Source: Cordia subcordata
Taxonomy: Eukaryota; Streptophyta; Magnoliopsida; Boraginales; Cordiaceae
Direction: 5' to 3'
Assembly (NCBI GenBank): GCA_028554755.1
Contig: JAPTOF010000009.1
Span: 1,902,501 to 1,966,500, forward strand
Length of the DNA stretch: 64,000 nt
The position numbers were made by a program, and so were the translations under genes. A model generated the notes under the pieces. It was not told the DNA's origin, did no database searches, and saw nothing but the letters and a program-made list of their open reading frames with translations. Of the stretch, positions 47,159 through 59,930 are shown one piece after another (within the stretch, counting starts at the first letter, position 1; every line of letters begins with the position of its first letter).

Positions 47159-47638
47159 TGATGTGCATTTTAATCGGCAAATGTATGGATCATTCGTGGT
47201 ATAGCAGATGTGAGTGCGGGTATCGTCTTCATGGCGAGGCTCCTAATCTTGATCTCTATGTGCTTGGGTGCCTAAAACTAGCTACGTGCATTTGTTGAAG
47301 TATTTTGGTCTTTTTAGGATAGAAGAGAGCTCGTGAGAATGAAAAATAAACCTAAACTATCCTAAACCTATGGAAGAACTATAAGTGCCAAGCTAAGGAA
47401 AAAAAACCTAACAAGATAGAAGAAGATTTAAGACAATTGTGTTGCCACTAGGTTCGGGCTAAGGTAATGATTCGGTCTATCTATGGCTTGATTGATCTTT
47501 CAAGGTCCCTAGCTAATTAACCTTATTATATTCCAATTGCAGGTGGACTCCTATCCCTAAACGTTGACTCTTAATAGCATAGGATTCTCCACGTCAATTG
47601 TAGTTTTAGGGCTTAATTAACTAAACTCTCTCGACGAG
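47159..47638 (-). mobile_element. Split gypsy LTR (minus strand), left part
   Basis: Begins (forward) TGATGTGC, the 3' end of a minus-strand LTR, and breaks off at 47638 where a plus-strand element is inserted. The LTR resumes at 57320. The body shows reversed LTR landmarks (CCTAAAACTA near 47270, CTAGCTAATTAACC at 47510). Confidence 0.7.
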
Positions 47639-50600
47639 TGATGTGTTGGTTTTGTGTGTGCGCATGAATTGCATTCTTACTCTTGTTTTGAGGTGTTTTG
47701 TACTTCATTTGGTGTATTAGTATAGCATTTAGATCAAGTTTGTGCATATTAGGGTTTACATGTTCATAGTTGAGCTTAGAACTTAAATGCTACACTAACG
47801 CCCGTTTATTGTTTGTTCGAGGTGAGATTTAGGAAGATAATTGGAGCTTGATTGAGGGTTCTTAGAGTGTGGAACAAATCCAACGGTGTTTTGGACATAA
47901 AGGAATGAAGAAAATTGCATTTGGAAGTGGTCTGGCAAAGGAACAAGTGGTCGAGGCAAAACCGAGCGCAATGGGAGCCAAATTTAGAGCTTGCAACGAA
48001 AAAAGAACATGGATAAAGTTTTGGACGTGTTTTAAGGTGCAAAAGGTGGCATGGGAGATCCTTGGAAGTGGTACAAAACCATAGAAAATAATGGTGCACG
48101 AATCAGAGCCAAAATGAGCAAAATATGAACAATTTACTATCAAGACTGGTCGACCTCCTATCAAGGGCGGTCAACCGGCTTGGTTGATCGGCCAGATCAG
48201 AATCTTGGCCAATTTAGGCTGGTCAACCAAGCCCCAAGGCCAGTCAACTGGCTAGGCCCTCGGCCCCGCAGTTTATAGCTCTATTAAGCCATTTTTCAGC
48301 ACTTTTTGAGGAGATTATCAACCCTTTTCCATACCCACTTCACACACCCATTTCACGCACGTAAAATCCACCTAAACACACCTTACACACTCACTTCTAA
48401 ACACATTTAGCACTTAGAATCAAGGATACATGAGAATCAAACACTAGGATTTAGGCATAACTCATGGATGGTAAAGTTTGGCTGTGGATAGAAGGGTATC
48501 ACTTTTTTATCCTATGTCTAATTATGCATTAAAGCTATGTAAGGTAATTATATCTTATATTTATGGATTGATTACTACTTTTTATTAATGGGAGCTTGAT
48601 TGATTTATGTATATATGCTTTACGCTTAAGGTTTCAAAGGCTGTTTTACATACATGTCTATGTGTTTATTAAAATGCTTCAATAATGTAACATATACATA
48701 TTGCGCTATTATGCTATTAACTATCTCTAAACCATTATGCCAGCATGTCTATGTGTTTGTGTGGTGACTACATGAAGTAGGTATGCTTATTTACATGTCT
48801 ATGTGTGTATTTGCATGCTCAATAGCATAAATAATTTCTTTTGCAAACATGTTAGGTGATATTGCCTAAATTGGTGTAGTCTAAGTATGTCAATGTGTTT
48901 AGTAGTATAATATACTAGCATATTCTCAAATACCACACCTTAGATGTGCTTGCTTTGTGCTTTAATGTCAATTTCTGCTATTGGGATGCGATCGATGGTG
49001 CACAACTAGTAACTAGCCTAGGTCGAGTCCCCTTTAGCTTGAAATCCAGCCAATAGGTGTCTGGATAAGTTCTGTTGACCTTATTTCACTTAGAAAGACT
49101 AGTTAGTCCACCCTAACACCCTAGGTTCATAAGGACCACGTCGTACTACTAAGTGAAGTGAAACTTAGGGACGAACTCACATCAAGTTCTAGGTTTAGAT
49201 TGAGGAACTAATTAGAGGACTAAGTGCTCTGGTTGGATCGATCTAAACTCACCTAGAACTTTACTAGCCAGCCCTAATTCCTAAGTGATAAAGACCACGC
49301 CGCATTGCTAGGCGTTGCCACTTAGGGATAGACCCACACTGAGGCTTAGGGTACCAATTAGGAGGCTAATTAGAGGTCTAGATCAGAACACTTTGTTTAA
49401 TCAACTAGCAAGACCTAATCACGCTTGTCCTCATTTTCATATGTTTGACTCCCTTAGATCGCTTGACTTCCTCGTTACACACACTCATACACCACCTTTT
49501 ATTTTATTATTTTAGATTAGATTTATTTTTCTCGAGCTCCCCTCAAACCAAAAACCCAAAAATATCGTAGTTTAGGAACCCAACACATAGCCTTTTAAGA
49601 TGCACATAGCTTAGGACACTTCACATGTTAGGCCTCCCAGTGGATTCAACCCTACACTCGCATACACCGCACTACACATGACCAGTGAGCTTATGGGCTA
49701 TTTGTAGGATTGATATTATTAAGTGTGATGTATCCTAGTCTATATTTTTCTAAAATTCTACCAAGAAAACATGCTAGGAAAATAAAATAACCACATAACA
49801 CACACAAGAACATACTTAAGAACATGTAAAATATAACTAATACTTGCAAAAATATGTAAAGCTAACCTCTTGAAGCGTGGCGCCTTTGACGAAGCTAAAA
49901 TCGTCACGAGCTTTGTTCCCGTACACGAACAAGGCCGCCAAAAATTTTACTATAAGGGTGTCGCAATAAGCAACTCCTTAGTCTTCTTCCTTATGATTAA
50001 AGATACTTATCTTGAGAGAATAGCCTCTTGTGTAAGAAGAAGCAAAGTAATATGCTCTTGAAAAACTAGAGCAAAAATCACACAATAAGTGTGTACTATG
50101 TGTTGTAGCATTTTCTTGCCAAAAAGGAAGAAATCAACTACAAAGTGGATTACATAAAAGGTGTAAGGTCTTGTCTATTTATAGAGAGAACCTTGGCACC
50201 CAAAGTGCTAATCTTTCAATGTGGGAGAAAATTTCATGTAGTATTTCCTTTATGTAACTTGTCAATCTTGTCTTGGAAGACTTGTGCAAGTTGTCTACTT
50301 GCTTTTGTAGTATTTTGCAAGTTGTCCACTTGTCTTGGAAGACTTGGGCCAAGCCCACCATCTAAGCCCAACACATAGTCCATAATCCATGTGGAGGCCT
50401 AAGCCCAATAGGTAACCATCCAAGCCCAATTGGGTTATCTTGGACTCTAAAGAAAGCCCAAACCTAATTCCAAGCTTTGGCCCAATAAGACTACTACCAC
50501 AATATGGAATTTGCTCTTTCAAGATTACTCTCTCAAAGTCATTTCAATTAGGGAAGGGACCAAGAAGACACAATTATCCTTGGCTTCCAAAAATAATTAA

Positions 50601-51629
50601 AAATGTCTTTGCCCGATTTAGGTGACATAATAATTATTTTTAACTCCTATCTATTCCACCATAAGATCAAAGTTGCACTCCGAGAATAATTACTATTACC
50701 CAAAAGCTTATCACAAAAGAATGTGAACTTTGTCTTTGACCTATTAAATAATCGACCATAATGCCCTTCTATGTATACCCACAGCTAAGACCGGTCCTTT
50801 GGCCTGTGTACTATCACCTCTTTCGCTGTATCTTTTTCTGTTGGGTTTCTTGTCCTACTGCCAACCATTCTTGGTCATGGAATCTCTTGATCTTGGGAGC
50901 AACCCTCAAGCTATATAACCAACACACCTATAAAGGTAGTATCACTAGATCTAGATTCGGATGATAAATTTGGACAATCTCAAAGGGGGCACATAGATTC
51001 CATATTGCATATGTATGTTCCAATTATTTAGAACTTAGCACTCAACGCACAAGGCTGTTGATCTAAATAAAGTAAGATCTCACCCACAGTGAATCAAAGT
51101 ACTAAACCCTAACTTCATTAGTTCATCCACATAAACTCAAGATTAAGAGCAATGATCATTTAGTAGCTGTGAGTATCTTGTTTTCTTTCTTTGATAGTAC
51201 GTCTCTAGAAAACATACTCACAATGGTCCTATCCAATATGTGACACACATATTATCGAGACAATTCCAAAAAGTCCTCTAATGACCTAGGTAGATCACCC
51301 TCAACGAGGAGACTTGCTCAATATAACCTTATCCGGTAGAGTGCCCAACACTACCATTCGGTTACGGACTCAATTTATGACGTGACTAAATCTAGACTTG
51401 GACCTACTGTGCATCCAGCCTCATTGCGCACCCAAGTCATTAGTTCAAGTCAAGGGACCTTTACACATGCATCAATAAAACATAACAGAGATAATATGCA
51501 AGAAACTCATGATGCCATATAACAAAAAATGATTATACATTGTTTAGCATCCAAAATGTCATGCACAAGTGAGCTTTAGGGCATACTAATCCTAACATTA
51601 TTTAGGTTTGTGGCACGAGATAGCGATCA
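47639..51629 (+). mobile_element. 5' LTR of copy 1, with a nested LTR
   Basis: TGATGTG start and GCGATCA end, with the tail reading GGCACGAGATAGCGATCA as in the 3' LTR. It holds the GGTCGACC block (48140-48270), CTATTAAGCC TATA-like site, ATGTCTATGTGT subrepeats (48650-48910), a stem-loop region at 49026 and the GGATTCAACCC motif. It is interrupted at 49724-51597. Confidence 0.8.
49724..51597 (-). mobile_element. Nested LTR-type insertion (minus strand)
   Basis: In reverse complement it starts TGTTAGGATTAGTATGCCC and ends TACATCACA. The gypsy LTR tail resumes immediately after it, which marks it as an insertion. No coding domain found. Flanks are TTAAG and TTATT, so the target duplication is imperfect or the left boundary is a few bases off. 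It is probably a solo copia-type LTR. Confidence 0.6.
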
Positions 51630-51635
51630 AGTTCT

Positions 51636-51652
51636 TGGGCCGTTGTTGGAGA
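51636..51652 (+). promoter_or_regulatory. Primer binding site (tRNA-Asp type)
   Basis: TGGGCCGTTGTTGGAGA, six bases after the LTR end, resembles the TGGCGCCGTTGCCGGGGA site (tRNA-Asp) used by Athila/Tat-type plant elements, with four differences. Confidence 0.6.
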
Positions 51653-51799
51653 GGCAACGGTTGTTTGGTTTCTTTTTTTTTTGTGTGTGTCTTAGCTTGT
51701 TACATGTTATTTTGTCTTTTCATTTCATGTTTTATTTATTTTGAAGAATAAAAGAAATTTTCAAAAAAAAAATTTATTGGGTAGCGTGAAGAGATTTAC

Positions 51800-52349
51800 T
51801 TGTGTCAATTAATTTTGAATGCTCCTAATGCATCATGGTGGTCACTTGTATCCTCTTCCCTATCACTTGAATTTGTTCCCCATGCATGTTGTGTGTGTGG
51901 AAGTTGTATGCATCAAACTTTCTTTTGCCTCCATGACAATCCCCAATCTAAGGCTAGCGTTAACTATGACCCATATAGTCATACATCATCTCATACATCT
52001 TCATTTAGAAATCATAACTATAAGGATGCATAATCATTGTGGAAGTCGTAATCATTTTTCTAGTGCTTGTCCTACCTTCCACCACCGCCATTCTCGATTT
52101 CATACAATGCCAAATTCCCCTAGGAATTATATGCCCATGTGTGTATCTTTATCCTATTATCATAATTCTAGGGAGCAATATCATGCATTTTCATATTGGG
52201 GTCAAGATGAATCTTCATTCTGTACACCTCCTTACATTGAGAATTCATCCTTCACACCATCATTTCTCACCCACTCGTCCTCCGAGTATTATAATGGTTG
52301 TGCTTATGGTGACCTCAATCAAGATATTTACCATTTTCACTCGGTTTAA
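51800..52349 (+). pseudogene. Gag-like region with two CCHC zinc knuckles
   Basis: Two frames joined by a frameshift. The first (51800-52031) has CCVCGSCMHQTFFC (about 51886), a canonical C-x2-C-x4-H-x4-C knuckle. The second (to 52349) has HNHCGSRNHFSSAC (about 52030), the same spacing with the first Cys replaced by His. The rest is rich in His, Ser, Tyr and Pro. By position after the primer site it is gag-derived and would bind the element RNA. The N-terminal capsid part is missing or unrecognisable. Confidence 0.6.
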
Positions 52350-53773
52350 TCCAATTTCGTTATGTCTACACTCGGAGCAATTAGATCAAATGCTTGAGCA
52401 ATCCTAATCTCTCCTCTGATCTGAGCAAGATGAACTAGAGAGTTTGAAGCAAGACACCAAATTTCTAGGTGAGCGCTTAAAGAGAATGGTTGAGAGTGCG
52501 CAACTCATTAGCGAGAATTTTGAGATACCTTTAAAGCGAGTTAAAGGGATAGAGATGAGACCTAATGATAAAGTGACTGAGGGTGAAAAAAATGATATGA
52601 TAGAGAGACAATTAGAAAGAGAGATTGATGATGAGTTCACATCATGTAGTGTGGACGAGGATGAGCTTGATGATGGTTTGGTTCTTGATGATTCCTTTGG
52701 ATATATTTTAGAGGAAGTAGTACTGTATCCTACTAAGCTTTCAACGCCTTCTATTAAGTCACGTGAGCCTTTTCTTTCTCCTTATTCCACACATTTCACA
52801 CACTTGGAGGTTGAGTCCTATGATCATAGCACTCATTTGCATTTCGAGTCCTATTTTAAGGAGTCTAGGGTATGCACCTCCCTCGAGCATTCATGCATAT
52901 ATACATGACTCGAAATCCTTTAAGTCTCTATTGTCCCCTCCATATGTGAATGCCTCTTATGAGAAGCATGATGGCGAGATGGCATCCATTAGCAATGAAT
53001 GTATAGATAGATTTTATTAGACTTTAGCTAGTGATGGTTTAAAGTGATCCATTGGGGAGAAAAAGACATCAATTTTGGAGTTTTTAGATAATAAATCTCT
53101 TGGAGTTAAGAATCATTGGGTTGAGGCAATCAACAACTCTAAGAAAACACCTAAGAAAAGAATCAATGTGTTTGGAAGAATGATCTATGGGTCTTTTTGG
53201 ATGTTTGATGAATCATTGATGGAAATAGAGCCCATTAAGATCAAATCTACCCCTCATCAAAAGTTAGAACGACCTAGGCTTGATGATGATGTATCTTGTA
53301 GAAAAGAAGAGTGTAGTACATCTACTTCCCTTATCTTTGCTCCTCCTTCTCTAAATGTCATTCCTACTCCCTTTTTCTATTTTGTTGAGCCTCCCTATTT
53401 AGAGCACACGTTTGTGCCTTTATGCATAGCATATTTTCATCTAGGGTTAGAAAACACTTCTCCCATGTTGCATGCATTGGACCTTTCTTTGACCCATGGG
53501 GAGAGTGTGTTTCTAGTCCTTGATTGTGAGAAGAAAGCCATAGTGTGGCTAGTTAAAGAGCACATAGGGCATGATCTTTCATGTTTATGCATGACACCTT
53601 CCACATTTGTGTACACATTCTCATTTGATGATTTAGGGTGGGAGTTAGAAGAGGGGTGTATTATGTATTTATTGCCCTATCAAATATTACATGACCCCTT
53701 TCTTTCTACTATTTACGCTTGGTTGAATATCCAACAATTTGTGCCTCTCAATTTTAATCATGTATTGCTCTAA
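52350..53773 (+). pseudogene. Unknown ORF of the non-autonomous element, copy 1
   Basis: I do not recognise this protein. A reading runs from EQLDQMLEQ (about 52377) through a probable coiled coil (DELESLKQDTKFLGERLKRM, about 52430-52490) and an acidic stretch (DEDELDDG, about 52659) to 52908. After a +1 shift near 52880 it continues to 53020, passes two stops, and is open again from about 53075 to the stop at 53771. The C-terminal 230 codons end LNIQQFVPLNFNHVLL. The same C-terminal region, with the stop at the same place, is present at 59931-60240 (minus). It replaces pol between gag and the shared 3' spacer. It could be a divergent gag extension or a captured gene. Confidence 0.6.
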
Positions 53774-55194
53774 CACTAGCTTCCAGCTGGAGGCGTTAAA
53801 TCCAATGCTACTAAGAGGCACCCTAGACATATTTATATTCCATTTGCTTTCCTTGCTTTTCCTTTTCTTTTATTTGCTTTTAGTATTATCGTTTTTTGAT
53901 TTCCATTTTCCTTTCGTTTTCTTTCTTTTTCACCCTTCCAAGTGTTGATCCTCACTTCTGTCATTTCCCATTCTTTATACACCTTGTTTATCATTTGATG
54001 ATGCCAATGCGAGCTTGCAGGGCAATGCTACTAATTGTGTGCTATAAATGTTTGTAGTTTCCAAAAAATAGGGTTAGTAGATAAATGATAAATCATCGGC
54101 ATCAGAGAGCTTAAAAAAAAAACACAAGGTCGTACCTATCCTTTCTCCACTTGTCCCCTTATATCTACCCCGTCCCTATCACCTTTGCTTGCTTTATATG
54201 GCCTATTTGCTTCTTAAGTAGTATTGTTCTATTTGCTTAAGGATAAGCAAAGTTTAGGTTTGGGTTTATGGGAGTTTGGTTTTATTGTTTTATGCTTTGT
54301 ATAGGGTAGATTCCACTATGTGCTTAAAATGATGAAAAATTTCTTAGAGTTGTTTATCTGTTATTGATTAAACTGTTAGATCTTTTGATTTAATTTAGTT
54401 GATTGATGGAGATAGGGTTATATTATGGGGAGTGAATGGAGTGGAGGGAGAGCCGAGACTTGGAAAAGATTCCTTTGAAAGTTGTGGGGAGTGAGTGCCT
54501 TTAAGAATGTACCTTGTAGCTACCCCATAGATTGGTTGGAAGAAGAGTTTGAAAAAAGGGTATTGATATGAGTGTCGTTTCCTTGATTGGTTCCTTTTCA
54601 TATGCCTTAGCCATTAATCTAATACAAAAAGTGTGAAAAATCCAAAAAATTAGAAAAAGGCAAAACGCTTGAAAAAGCCAAAAAAAATGAAAAAAAATGA
54701 GAAAAAGCCAAAAGGCAACAAAAAATATGAAAAAGTGAAGTTCATTGAATAAGTGCTCAAGTGACACAATGTCTACTTGACACAAATTGCTTCTTTGTTT
54801 CTTGATGTCTTGCAAATAAGACTTTTACATCTTTTATTGAGCCATTGTGTTTGTATATTCCTTCTCTTCTTATCTTTAAGGGTATGTATATGTTGGGGAG
54901 GCTATGTTAGTTGAGGGGGAATAAAGTATCAACATCCCGCGTATGTACGTTAAAATCCCGGGCTTGTGGAGGTAAAGGCTACTAGGGAAATTCTCGTAGG
55001 TATGAGACCCCTTGTGAGTAAGAAACGGATCCAAAAACGCTTGGAGATCTCTCTACAAAAGGAAAGACCCCTTTATTTTCCTTAGATGCACAATGATAGT
55101 AAATGAATTCTCTAGACATCCCTTTTTACCAACTTAGAGATAGACTTAGGTTTAGGCTTGCTTGGGGACAAACAAGGAGAAGGTTTGGGGGTGT
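53774..55194 (+). mobile_element. 3' spacer of non-autonomous copy 1
   Basis: Right after the ORF stop comes the GCTACTAAGAGGCACCCTAG motif (53807-53826), then the two-helix inverted repeat (54000-54009 with 54094-54103, 54028-54034 with 54074-54080), hairpin/polypurine module 1 (54231-54280), an A-rich tract (54620-54740) and module 2 (55156-55194) next to the LTR. It is homologous along its length to the spacers of elements A and C. Confidence 0.8.
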
Positions 55195-57319
55195 TGATGT
55201 GGTGGTTTTGCGTGTGCTTGTGCATTGCATTTTTATTCTTGTTTTGAGGTGTTTTGTGATTTAATTGGTGGATTAGTATAATATTTAAGACATACTTGTG
55301 CATATTAGAGTTTACAAATCTATAGTTGAGCTTAGAACTTAAATGCTACACTAATGCGCATTTATTGTTTATTTTAGGTGAGATTCAAGAAGATAATTGG
55401 ATCTTGATTAAGGATTCTTAGAGTGTTGAACAAATCCAAGGGTGTTTCAGACTAAAAGAATGAAGAAAAGTACATTTGGAAGTGGCTGGCGAAGAAGGAA
55501 GTGATTGAGGCGAAAACGAGTGCAACAGGAGCCAAATTCAGAGCTTGCAACCAAACAAGGACATGGAAAAAGTTTGGACATGTTTTAAGGTGCAAAATAT
55601 GGCTTGGGAGATCCCTGGAAGCAGTACAAAGCCATAGAAAAAACAGTGCATGAATCAGAGCCAAAATGAGCAAAATATGAACAATTCACTGTCCAGACTG
55701 GTCGACCTCCTGCCACGGCTGGTGGACCGGCTTGGTTGACCAGCCAAATCATAATCTTGGCCAATTTAGGCCGGTCAACCAAGCCTCAAGGTCGGCCGAC
55801 CAGCTAGTCCCCCGGCCCAACGAGTTTACAGCTCTATTTAAGCAAATTTTCAACACTTTTTAGGGAGATTATCAACCCCTTTCCATACCCACATCACACA
55901 CCCATTTCACATAGATAAAATCCACCTAAAAATACCTTACACACTTACATTTAAACACATTTAGTACTTGGAATCAAACATCCAAGAGGATCAACCACTA
56001 GAATTTAGGCATAGCTCATGGACTATAAAGTTTGGCTATGCATAGAAGGGTATCACTCTTTTAACCTAAGTCTAATTATGTATGATTAGAGCCATGTAGG
56101 GTGATTATTTCTTGTATTTATGGATTGATTACTACTTTTTATTAATGGGAACTTGATGGATTTATATATACATGCTTTATGCTTAGGGTTTAAAGATTAT
56201 TTTTCATAGTTGTCTACATGTTTGTTGAAATGCCTCAATGATGTTTCATGTATATATTAAAGTCTATTATCTTATTGACCATCTCTAAAATATTATGCTA
56301 GGATGTCTATATGTTTGTGTGGTGATTACATGAAGTGCGTATGCTTATATACATGTCTATGTGTGAGTTTGCATAGTTAATAGCATAAATAATTTCTGTT
56401 GCATACATGTCGGGTGCTATTGCTTAAATTGGTGTAATCTAAGCATGTCCATGTATTTAGTAGTAGAATATACTAAAGTAATCTCAAATTCCATGCCCTA
56501 GATATGTTTGATTTATGCTTTAATGTCAATTTTTGCTTTTGTGATGCGATCGATGGTGCACAACTAGTAACTAGCCTACGTCAAGTCCCTTTTGGCTTTA
56601 AATCCTGCCAATAAGTGTCCGGATAGGTTTAGCTGACCTTAGTTCACTCAAGAAGACTAGTTAGTCCACCCTAACACCTGAGGTTCATAAGAACCACACC
56701 GCACTGCTAAGTGAGGCAAAGCTTAGGGACGGACTCGTACCGTGTCCTGGGGTTAGATTGAGGAACTAATTAGATGACTAAGTACTAAGGTTAGATTGAT
56801 CTAAACTCACCTAATCCTATTAGCTAGCCCTAATTCCTAAGTCATAAAGATCACACCATACTGCTAGGCATCGCCACCTAGGGATGAACCCGTACTGAGG
56901 CTTAGGGTACTAATTAAAAGGCTAATTAGAGGTCTAGATTAGAGCACTTTGTGTAATCCATCAAGCAATTCTAATAAGAAGTAGTAAACACCCATTTGCA
57001 AGACGTAATCACCCTAGTTTCCATTTCCATGTGTTTGACTCCCTTAGATCGCCTGATTCCCTCATCACACACACTCACACACTACATTTTATTTTCTGGT
57101 GTTAGATTAGATTTATTTTTCCTGAGCTCTCCTCAAACCAAAAATCCAAAAATATCATAGTTTAGGGACCCAACACGTATCATTTTAGGATGCACATAGC
57201 TTAGGACACCTCACATGTTAGGCCTCTTTGTGGATTCAACCTCACACTAGCACACATTGTACTACACACGGCTTGTATACTTGCAGGCTATTTACGCTTG
57301 TGCCGCGAGATAGCAATCA
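55195..57319 (+). mobile_element. 3' LTR of non-autonomous copy 1
   Basis: 2125 bp, TGATGTGG start, GCAATCA end. Same order of landmarks as the 5' LTR without the nested insertion: GGTCGACC block (55690-55815), TATA CTATTTAAGC (55834), ATGTCTATGTGT subrepeats (56300-56370), stem-loop at about 56591-56610, GGATTCAACC tail motif (57231). Many substitutions separate it from the 5' LTR, so the insertion is not recent. Confidence 0.85.
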
Positions 57320-58462
57320 CCGATCCTCTCCAACTAACTTTGTTATCCTCTAGGACTCGATGAAGGTCTAACCCTAGGCGTCGACTCGTAAAGTAGCTTG
57401 GTGCTTATGACCTAGGGTTTTTGGGCTTAGCTAATTAGGTTTTGGGTGAAGTTGATTGAATCTAACCCTAATGTCTAAACCGTTAGCTGGGTTTAAAGCT
57501 AAAACCTAGTTCATTTAGGGTAGATTAAACTATTTGGAAGCCTATTAGTTGGGTTTAAAACTAAAGACCACTCATCCCAGCTTAAACATATAATAAGAAC
57601 CATCAACCAACATCACGGAAGCAAGATAAAAGCATTTAACACATAAATCATGCATGTATCTTTACTTATGCATTTTATCAAATACATAGACATATTTGAT
57701 TATCAACACATAGACATGTTGAATCAAATCCTTTATTCAACCTAATTTACAACAACAAATACCCGAAGATCTAGCCTAATCTAGCAATATATTTACAAGA
57801 AATAGAGAAAGAACCGTACAAGCTCTTTAAATCCTTGTTAGATGCTTCAATCCTAGCTTGGTTAGGTGTTTACATGGTGTGTTGAGGTGTTAATTGAAGT
57901 GGGAAAAAAGGTTACGATTTGGGTTTAAGAGTTATTGAGTTCCCATCCCCTCCTCAAAATGGCCAAAAAACCTTATTTATAGTTGTTCTGTGCATAAGGT
58001 CAGAAGGGGGGGGGGTCTGTTACCCGACCTAAATTAAGTGTGACCAACCTAAAATTGAATATTCTTGAGAAACTTTCAATCATCTATGTCGGTTGGCTGA
58101 CCTTGGGCAGAGTGTGACCGGCCATGGCAGATAAATTGCTCAAAACTTGCTCGTTTTGGCTCTGATTCACACCCAGTTTCTTGAGGCCTCTAATGCCATT
58201 CTTTTTCATCTTTTATCTCCACAAATATCCTCAAGCTTTGTTAATGTCCTCTACTTCTTCAATCAAGCTCAATTCCTTCTCTCAAAGTAAGCCTAAAATG
58301 CAAAATAGGCTATTTAGTGTAGCATTTATGAATTTTGATACCTTTTGCACATGTATGACTTGTTGTGCACAAATACAACTCTAAATACACTCAATTAGGT
58401 TCAAAACACTCTAAAAATGTACGCAAATAATATATACAAATATACACAAACCAGACAAATCA
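57320..58462 (-). mobile_element. Split gypsy LTR (minus strand), right part
   Basis: Continuation of 47159-47638. In reverse complement it begins TGATTTGTCTGG directly after the copy 2 polypurine module. Reversed landmarks: stem-loops 57483-57502 and 57545-57564, subrepeats (57670-57720), a GGTCGG-rich block (57995-58130) with a G10 run (58006-58015), and a TATTTATAG TATA-like site near 57975. Confidence 0.75.
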
Positions 58463-59930
58463 ACACCTCCTAACCTTCCTCTTGTTTGTCCTCAAGCAAG
58501 CCTAAACCAAAGTCTATTCACATGTTTTTCAAAGAGTTGCCGGTTGCATTGACTTGCTATCTTTTTGCCTTTAAGGTGTACAAGGGGTCATTTCTTTCAT
58601 GTAAGAGGTCCTCTCGCCCTTTTCAGATTCTCCTCTCAATTATTAGGGTTCTCGCACCTCTAGGGAACTTATAAAGCTAGTTAAAACCATCATAAACTTA
58701 GGATTTCAACTCACACACGTAGGATGTTGATACTTTGTGGCCTCATCAATTAACATGGCCCCTCAACATACACTTAGCCTAAAGATCCAAAGAAAACTAA
58801 AATACATCACAATGACTCACAATTGACGTAAGAGCCTTATTCACAATACAACAAAATAACAAAAGAGATACTTGTGTCAGATTGACATTGTGTCACTTGA
58901 CATTTATTCAACATAGTTTGCTTTTTCAAATTTTTTCTTGCCTTTTGGCGTTATCACATTTTTCACTTTTTTAAAATATTTTTTCACTTTTTTTTTCACT
59001 TTTTCATTCTTTCAATACATAACATAAACAAAATAAAACGGAAAGGGCTAAGGCACACCAAAAGAACCAATCAAGGAAAGGACACTCATATCAATAACTC
59101 TTAAAAACACTTTTTCCAACTAAGTTGTGGGGAAACTTGAAGGTGTATTCTTAGAAGTACTCACTCCTACAATTCTTAAAAGGATTTTTTTCAAAGTCTA
59201 GGTCTTACACTACACTCTATTCATACCCTACAATACACCCTCATCTTTTTCAATCAATTAAGCCAATAGCAAAAGCTAACTCTACAACCAACATGGAGAT
59301 GAACAAGTCAAAACACGCAAAAAGACTGAACACATTTTGAGCAAAAATAAGCATGCTATGCAAATCTACCGCATAAATGATATAAACAATAAAGAGACAA
59401 CCACACCCCCAAACCTAAACTTTGTTTGTTGTTAAATAAATAACATTCATGCACACTAAGTAAGCAATCATGAAACACATATAAGGAATATAGAGGGGGG
59501 TAGATAGGGACAAGTAAGAGATGAAGAAATACAACCTTGTTTATATGTAGTCTACGAATGCCAATGACAATCCATTTGTTTACTAGCCTCCGTCTTTCAT
59601 GGAAAGAACTAATTCTCAAAAAACAAAGAAGAGAGTAGTAGTCAACACAAAGCAATTCCATATTCGTATTTGAAAAGACAAACAAGGAAGTATGCAAGGG
59701 GTACAGGATTAGTGCACCAGTAATGGAAAGCAGCAAGAAACAAATGATGGAGCAAAAACCTAACCTATTAAGAGTAAAAGCAAACGAAGAAAAGCCTAAA
59801 TTATGAAAAGGTAAGAGAAAAAAAATCTAATCTACTATATACAAAAGCAAAAGAAAGTAAAAGACAAGGAAAACAAAGAAAGTATAAACAAGTCCAGGAT
59901 GTCTCCTAGTGGCGTTGGATTTAATGCCCC
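58463..59930 (-). mobile_element. 3' spacer of non-autonomous copy 2
   Basis: Reverse complement of the family spacer: module 2 (58463-58504), GTGACACAATGTCAATCT near 58890, the A-rich tract (58920-59030), module 1 (59398-59440), part of the two-helix inverted repeat (CATTGGCAT-type arm near 59555), and the post-ORF motif (59891-59936). Confidence 0.75.

Larger units (their letters stand above)
47639..57319 (+). mobile_element. Non-autonomous Athila-like element with an unknown ORF (copy 1)
   Basis: 5' LTR 47639-51629 (enlarged by a nested LTR), primer site 51636, zinc-knuckle region 51800-52349, unknown ORF 52350-53773, 3' spacer 53774-55194, 3' LTR 55195-57319. No protease, RT, RNase H or integrase. 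LTRs, post-ORF motif and spacer are those of the pol-bearing elements A-C, so it probably depends on them. It lies within an LTR of copy 2. Flanks ACGAG and CCGAT agree only in CGA, so the target duplication is unclear. Confidence 0.8.

Noticed and set aside
47869..48084. ORF with CFGHKGMKK, similar to one on the minus strand at 13692-13904
   Set aside because: Both are in the same part of the gypsy LTR. The third copy (about 55430-55620) has substitutions that break the frame, so this is LTR homology, not a gene.
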